Source of the DNA: Paenibacillus ferrarius
GTDB lineage: Bacteria; Bacillota; Bacilli; Paenibacillales; NBRC-103111
Assembly: GCF_002027705.1 (NCBI RefSeq)
Contig: NZ_MBTG01000004.1
Span: 1-64,000, forward strand
Length of the DNA stretch: 64,000 bases
Direction of reading: 5' to 3'
The translations under genes and the position numbers were made by a program. Under the pieces are notes generated by a model. That model was not told the DNA's origin, ran no database searches, and worked only from the letters and a program-made list of their open reading frames with translations. Shown piece by piece: positions 61,905 to 64,000 of this stretch (within the stretch, counting starts at the first letter, position 1; each line of letters starts with the position of its first letter).

Positions 61905-63431
61905 TCACTCTATCCGCTTCAACGGCTTCTCCGCAGGACCCTCGATAACTTCACCCTGTACCGAGAATCTAGAACCATGACAGGGGCAATCCCACGTTCG
62001 TTCCCCATTGTTCCATTCGACTTCACAACCCATATGCGTACATGTGGTATCAACTAGATAAAGCTTGCCCTGTTCATCCTTGTAAGCACCAGCCCTCTTG
62101 CCCTGAACGGTAACGACCGAACCTTCGTCCAACGACAGATCCTCCGGTCTCATCTTCGCCATTTCAAGCTTGCCTGCAATGAGATGCTTGGCAACATCAA
62201 AATTATCGGAAGCTATATGTTTGATCGTCGTCCAAGAAACGGAGCGAGAGGGTGTATACAAATCTGCGTAAGGATTCTGTTTGTTCAGGATTTGATCCCG
62301 TATCAGCAGCGCCGCGGCCGTTCCATTCGTCATTCCCCATTTGTGAAAGCCTGTGGCAATATATACATTCCGCGAAGATGCCTTAATATGGCCAATAAAA
62401 GGAATTTTATCGCCAGTTATAAGATCTTGTGCGGACCAACGGTAAGCAATTTTATCCAGCCTAAAATTTTTCAGCGCATACTGCTGCAAAGCCTCGTAGT
62501 GGTTGATAGTACAAATACCTTGGCCCGTTTTATGACTTTGGCCACCAACAAGCAACAGACCAGAAGCATCCTCTGTATCGACATAACGGATTGATCGCTT
62601 AGGCTCCTCAGCGCTTATATACATACCACCGGGATACGCCTCTTCCGTTTGGACGGCAAGCACATAAGAACGATCGGCATGCATTCTCGCAAAATAAAAA
62701 CCATGACCATCGTAAAAGGGAAAATGGGTGCAGGAAACAACTTGTTTGCATGTAATTTGAAAACCGTCACTAGTCAAGACCCTTGGTGAATCGCCTTCTT
62801 CGACATCGACAGCTGTTGTATGCTCATAAATCTGACCTTGTGCCTTGATCAATTCATCCACTAGAACATTTAAGTAATGCAAAGGATGAAATTGCGCCTG
62901 ATTTCGCATAACGACCGCAGCTTTACTTGGTATTTGTAGCGGAATGCTTGTCACATATTCACCCGCTATGCCTAACAAATCATATGCTTTCATCTCATTT
63001 TCCAGATTGTTTATGTAGGAGTCAGCATCCGTGTATACATAGGCGTCCTGCATAGAGTAGCCGCATGTAATATCATGTTTGGCAATCGTATCCTTGATAA
63101 ATTGAAGAGCCTCATTGTTAGCTTGGTAATAAAGAGATGCTTTCTCCCTCCCATCTTGCTTAATTAACTCATCATAAATAAGATCATGCTGCGCTGTTAT
63201 TTTCGCTGTTGTATGAGCCGTGGTTCCGTTCAAAAGTCTTCCGGCTTCAATAAGAACGACCTTAAATCCTTCCTTCGCGAGTAAGTAAGCTGTCGTAATT
63301 CCGGCAATACCGCCGCCTACTACAGCAACGTCCGCCTCAATATTTCCCTCTAACTTGGGATACAAATCTCTTTCATCGGCCGATACGCTCCAATAGGATT
63401 CGGGAAATTGTGGGATATAGCTTGCATTCAA
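61905..63431 (-). CDS. FAD-dependent oxidoreductase with C-terminal Rieske [2Fe-2S] domain (YhfW-like), 508 aa
   Basis: A DAO-type FAD domain starts DVAVVGGGIAGITTAYLLAKEGFKVVLIEAG (about residue 34) and ends with VYIATGFHKWGMTNG. A Rieske domain (about 420-505) follows with the cluster ligands CTHMGC and CPCHGS. This fusion matches Bacillus YhfW and related proteins of unknown physiological substrate. The TTG at 63431 has AAAGGAGG 8 nt upstream. It is cytoplasmic. Confidence 0.9.
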   Translation of the reverse strand: MNASYIPQFPESYWSVSADERDLYPKLEGNIEADVAVVGGGIAGITTAYLLAKEGFKVVLIEAGRLLNGTTAHTTAKITAQHDLIYDELIKQDGREKASLYYQANNEALQFIKDTIAKHDITCGYSMQDAYVYTDADSYINNLENEMKAYDLLGIAGEYVTSIPLQIPSKAAVVMRNQAQFHPLHYLNVLVDELIKAQGQIYEHTTAVDVEEGDSPRVLTSDGFQITCKQVVSCTHFPFYDGHGFYFARMHADRSYVLAVQTEEAYPGGMYISAEEPKRSIRYVDTEDASGLLLVGGQSHKTGQGICTINHYEALQQYALKNFRLDKIAYRWSAQDLITGDKIPFIGHIKASSRNVYIATGFHKWGMTNGTAAALLIRDQILNKQNPYADLYTPSRSVSWTTIKHIASDNFDVAKHLIAGKLEMAKMRPEDLSLDEGSVVTVQGKRAGAYKDEQGKLYLVDTTCTHMGCEVEWNNGERTWDCPCHGSRFSVQGEVIEGPAEKPLKRIE

Positions 63432-63502
63432 TATAATAGCCTCCTTTGGCAGTAGGTCAACTATTATAATTTGCCTCAACTTCTGAGAAAATAATCCAAA
63501 TA

Positions 63503-64000
63503 TTAAGAATTGGTTAAGACTCGCACTCGGCTCCCGTCCAATAGCGGTTCACTGCTCTCGACGATCACGGACATCTGATTGAACAAACCTTCGCTGAGAG
63601 CGGTGACATGCTCATTGGAGCTTGCCACAGTAACGTTTACGCGAGTGGCGTAGAAAGCATTGCCGAGCGGACCTTTTCTTTCCTCAATTATGTAGACATA
63701 CGTACCAGTATAATCTTTCCGAATAGCGGCGCTTGAGATGAGCAATGTGTCGGCTTTTCCTTTTTTAGTTATCGTGACTTCTGCCCTCTCTCCACTTACA
63801 AGCGATGGGTCCTGCAACAGGACTGTCAACCGAGAAATCCCTAGCTGATCTGCGGAATCGACTTGTACCAAACTTGCAGCTTTCCCCTGGGTGACACGAT
63901 TGTTTTGCCTAGGAAGATGAACGTCCATGACTTCGTCAATTGTAAGACTCTCCGCTATTTCTGCAGGAATTTGCAATTCAAGCTGAAACCCTCTCTGCGT
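63503..64000 (-). CDS. efflux transporter adaptor (HlyD/RND-MFP type), C-terminal part, cut by the window
   Basis: The frame is open to the window edge, so only the last 165 residues are seen. The pattern is that of the beta-barrel and membrane-proximal end of periplasmic-adaptor-like subunits: SRLTVLLQDPSLVSGERAEVTI, ISSAAIRKDYTGTYVYIIEE, YATRVNVTV and ALSEGLFNQMSVIVES..LLDGSRVRVL. In Gram-positives such subunits work with ABC (MacB-like) or RND pumps. The partner genes would lie beyond the window. Confidence 0.7.
   Translation of the reverse strand, partial: TQRGFQLELQIPAEIAESLTIDEVMDVHLPRQNNRVTQGKAASLVQVDSADQLGISRLTVLLQDPSLVSGERAEVTITKKGKADTLLISSAAIRKDYTGTYVYIIEERKGPLGNAFYATRVNVTVASSNEHVTALSEGLFNQMSVIVESSEPLLDGSRVRVLTNS

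Overview
The window is a chromosomal segment from a Gram-positive, endospore-former-type Bacillota, most likely a Paenibacillus or close relative (inference). The grounds are strong AGGAGG-type ribosome binding sites with many TTG and GTG starts, an S-layer-homology surface protein, and two YesMN-type sensor kinase/AraC regulator pairs driving sugar ABC transporters that lack their own ATPase. The left edge holds the 5' end of a 16S rRNA gene running leftward from two tandem promoters.

Layout. 1-7 kb: rRNA start, a small hypothetical gene, an SLH protein, an FAD oxidoreductase and a DeoR-HAD phosphatase-MFS operon. 7-20 kb: mixed housekeeping and regulatory genes (YpmS-like protein, DEAD-box helicase, orphan ECF sigma factor, alpha/beta hydrolase, SDR, CheX, PAS histidine kinase with a NagD-like phosphatase, PadR-controlled drug exporter, LysR regulator, histidinol phosphatase). 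20-35 kb: signalling. A CHASE-GGDEF-EAL enzyme, an orphan ParB-like protein, a GNAT enzyme and a large hybrid kinase lead to an operon of unknown gene - chemoreceptor - CheW - CheA - response regulator. That response regulator has a CheB-type receiver joined to PAS-GGDEF-EAL, so the Che phosphorelay appears to end in c-di-GMP turnover rather than flagellar control. No CheY, CheR, CheB esterase or flagellar gene is present. This is the most interesting system in the window.

35-46 kb: a CYTH protein, an AraC regulator divergent from a GH2 beta-glucuronidase, then a leftward operon of response regulator, sensor kinase, solute-binding lipoprotein and two permeases. Just upstream of that operon lies a tandemly duplicated module. 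Each copy ends in a strong leftward terminator and carries a C-rich ACCCCC-U6 stretch, which fits a pair of small regulatory RNAs. 46-49 kb: an erythromycin-esterase-like protein, a tandem array of about 60-bp units, CorA and a DUF1648 protein. 49-61.5 kb: one leftward seven-gene alpha-galactoside regulon (kinase, regulator, binding protein, two permeases, secreted alpha-galactosidase, intracellular GH36 alpha-galactosidase). The right edge has a Rieske-type FAD oxidoreductase and the end of an efflux adaptor gene cut by the window.

Two interspersed repeat families sit only between genes. Family A has CCTGCA-N4-TGCAGG hairpins, usually paired about 30-50 bp apart, near 9.3, 20.0 and 47.3 kb. 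Family B has GGAACTACG-N3-CGCTATTT boxes in both orientations, near 38.8, 49.35 and 61.75 kb. Start codons were chosen from ribosome binding site spacing and often lie inside the longest open frame.
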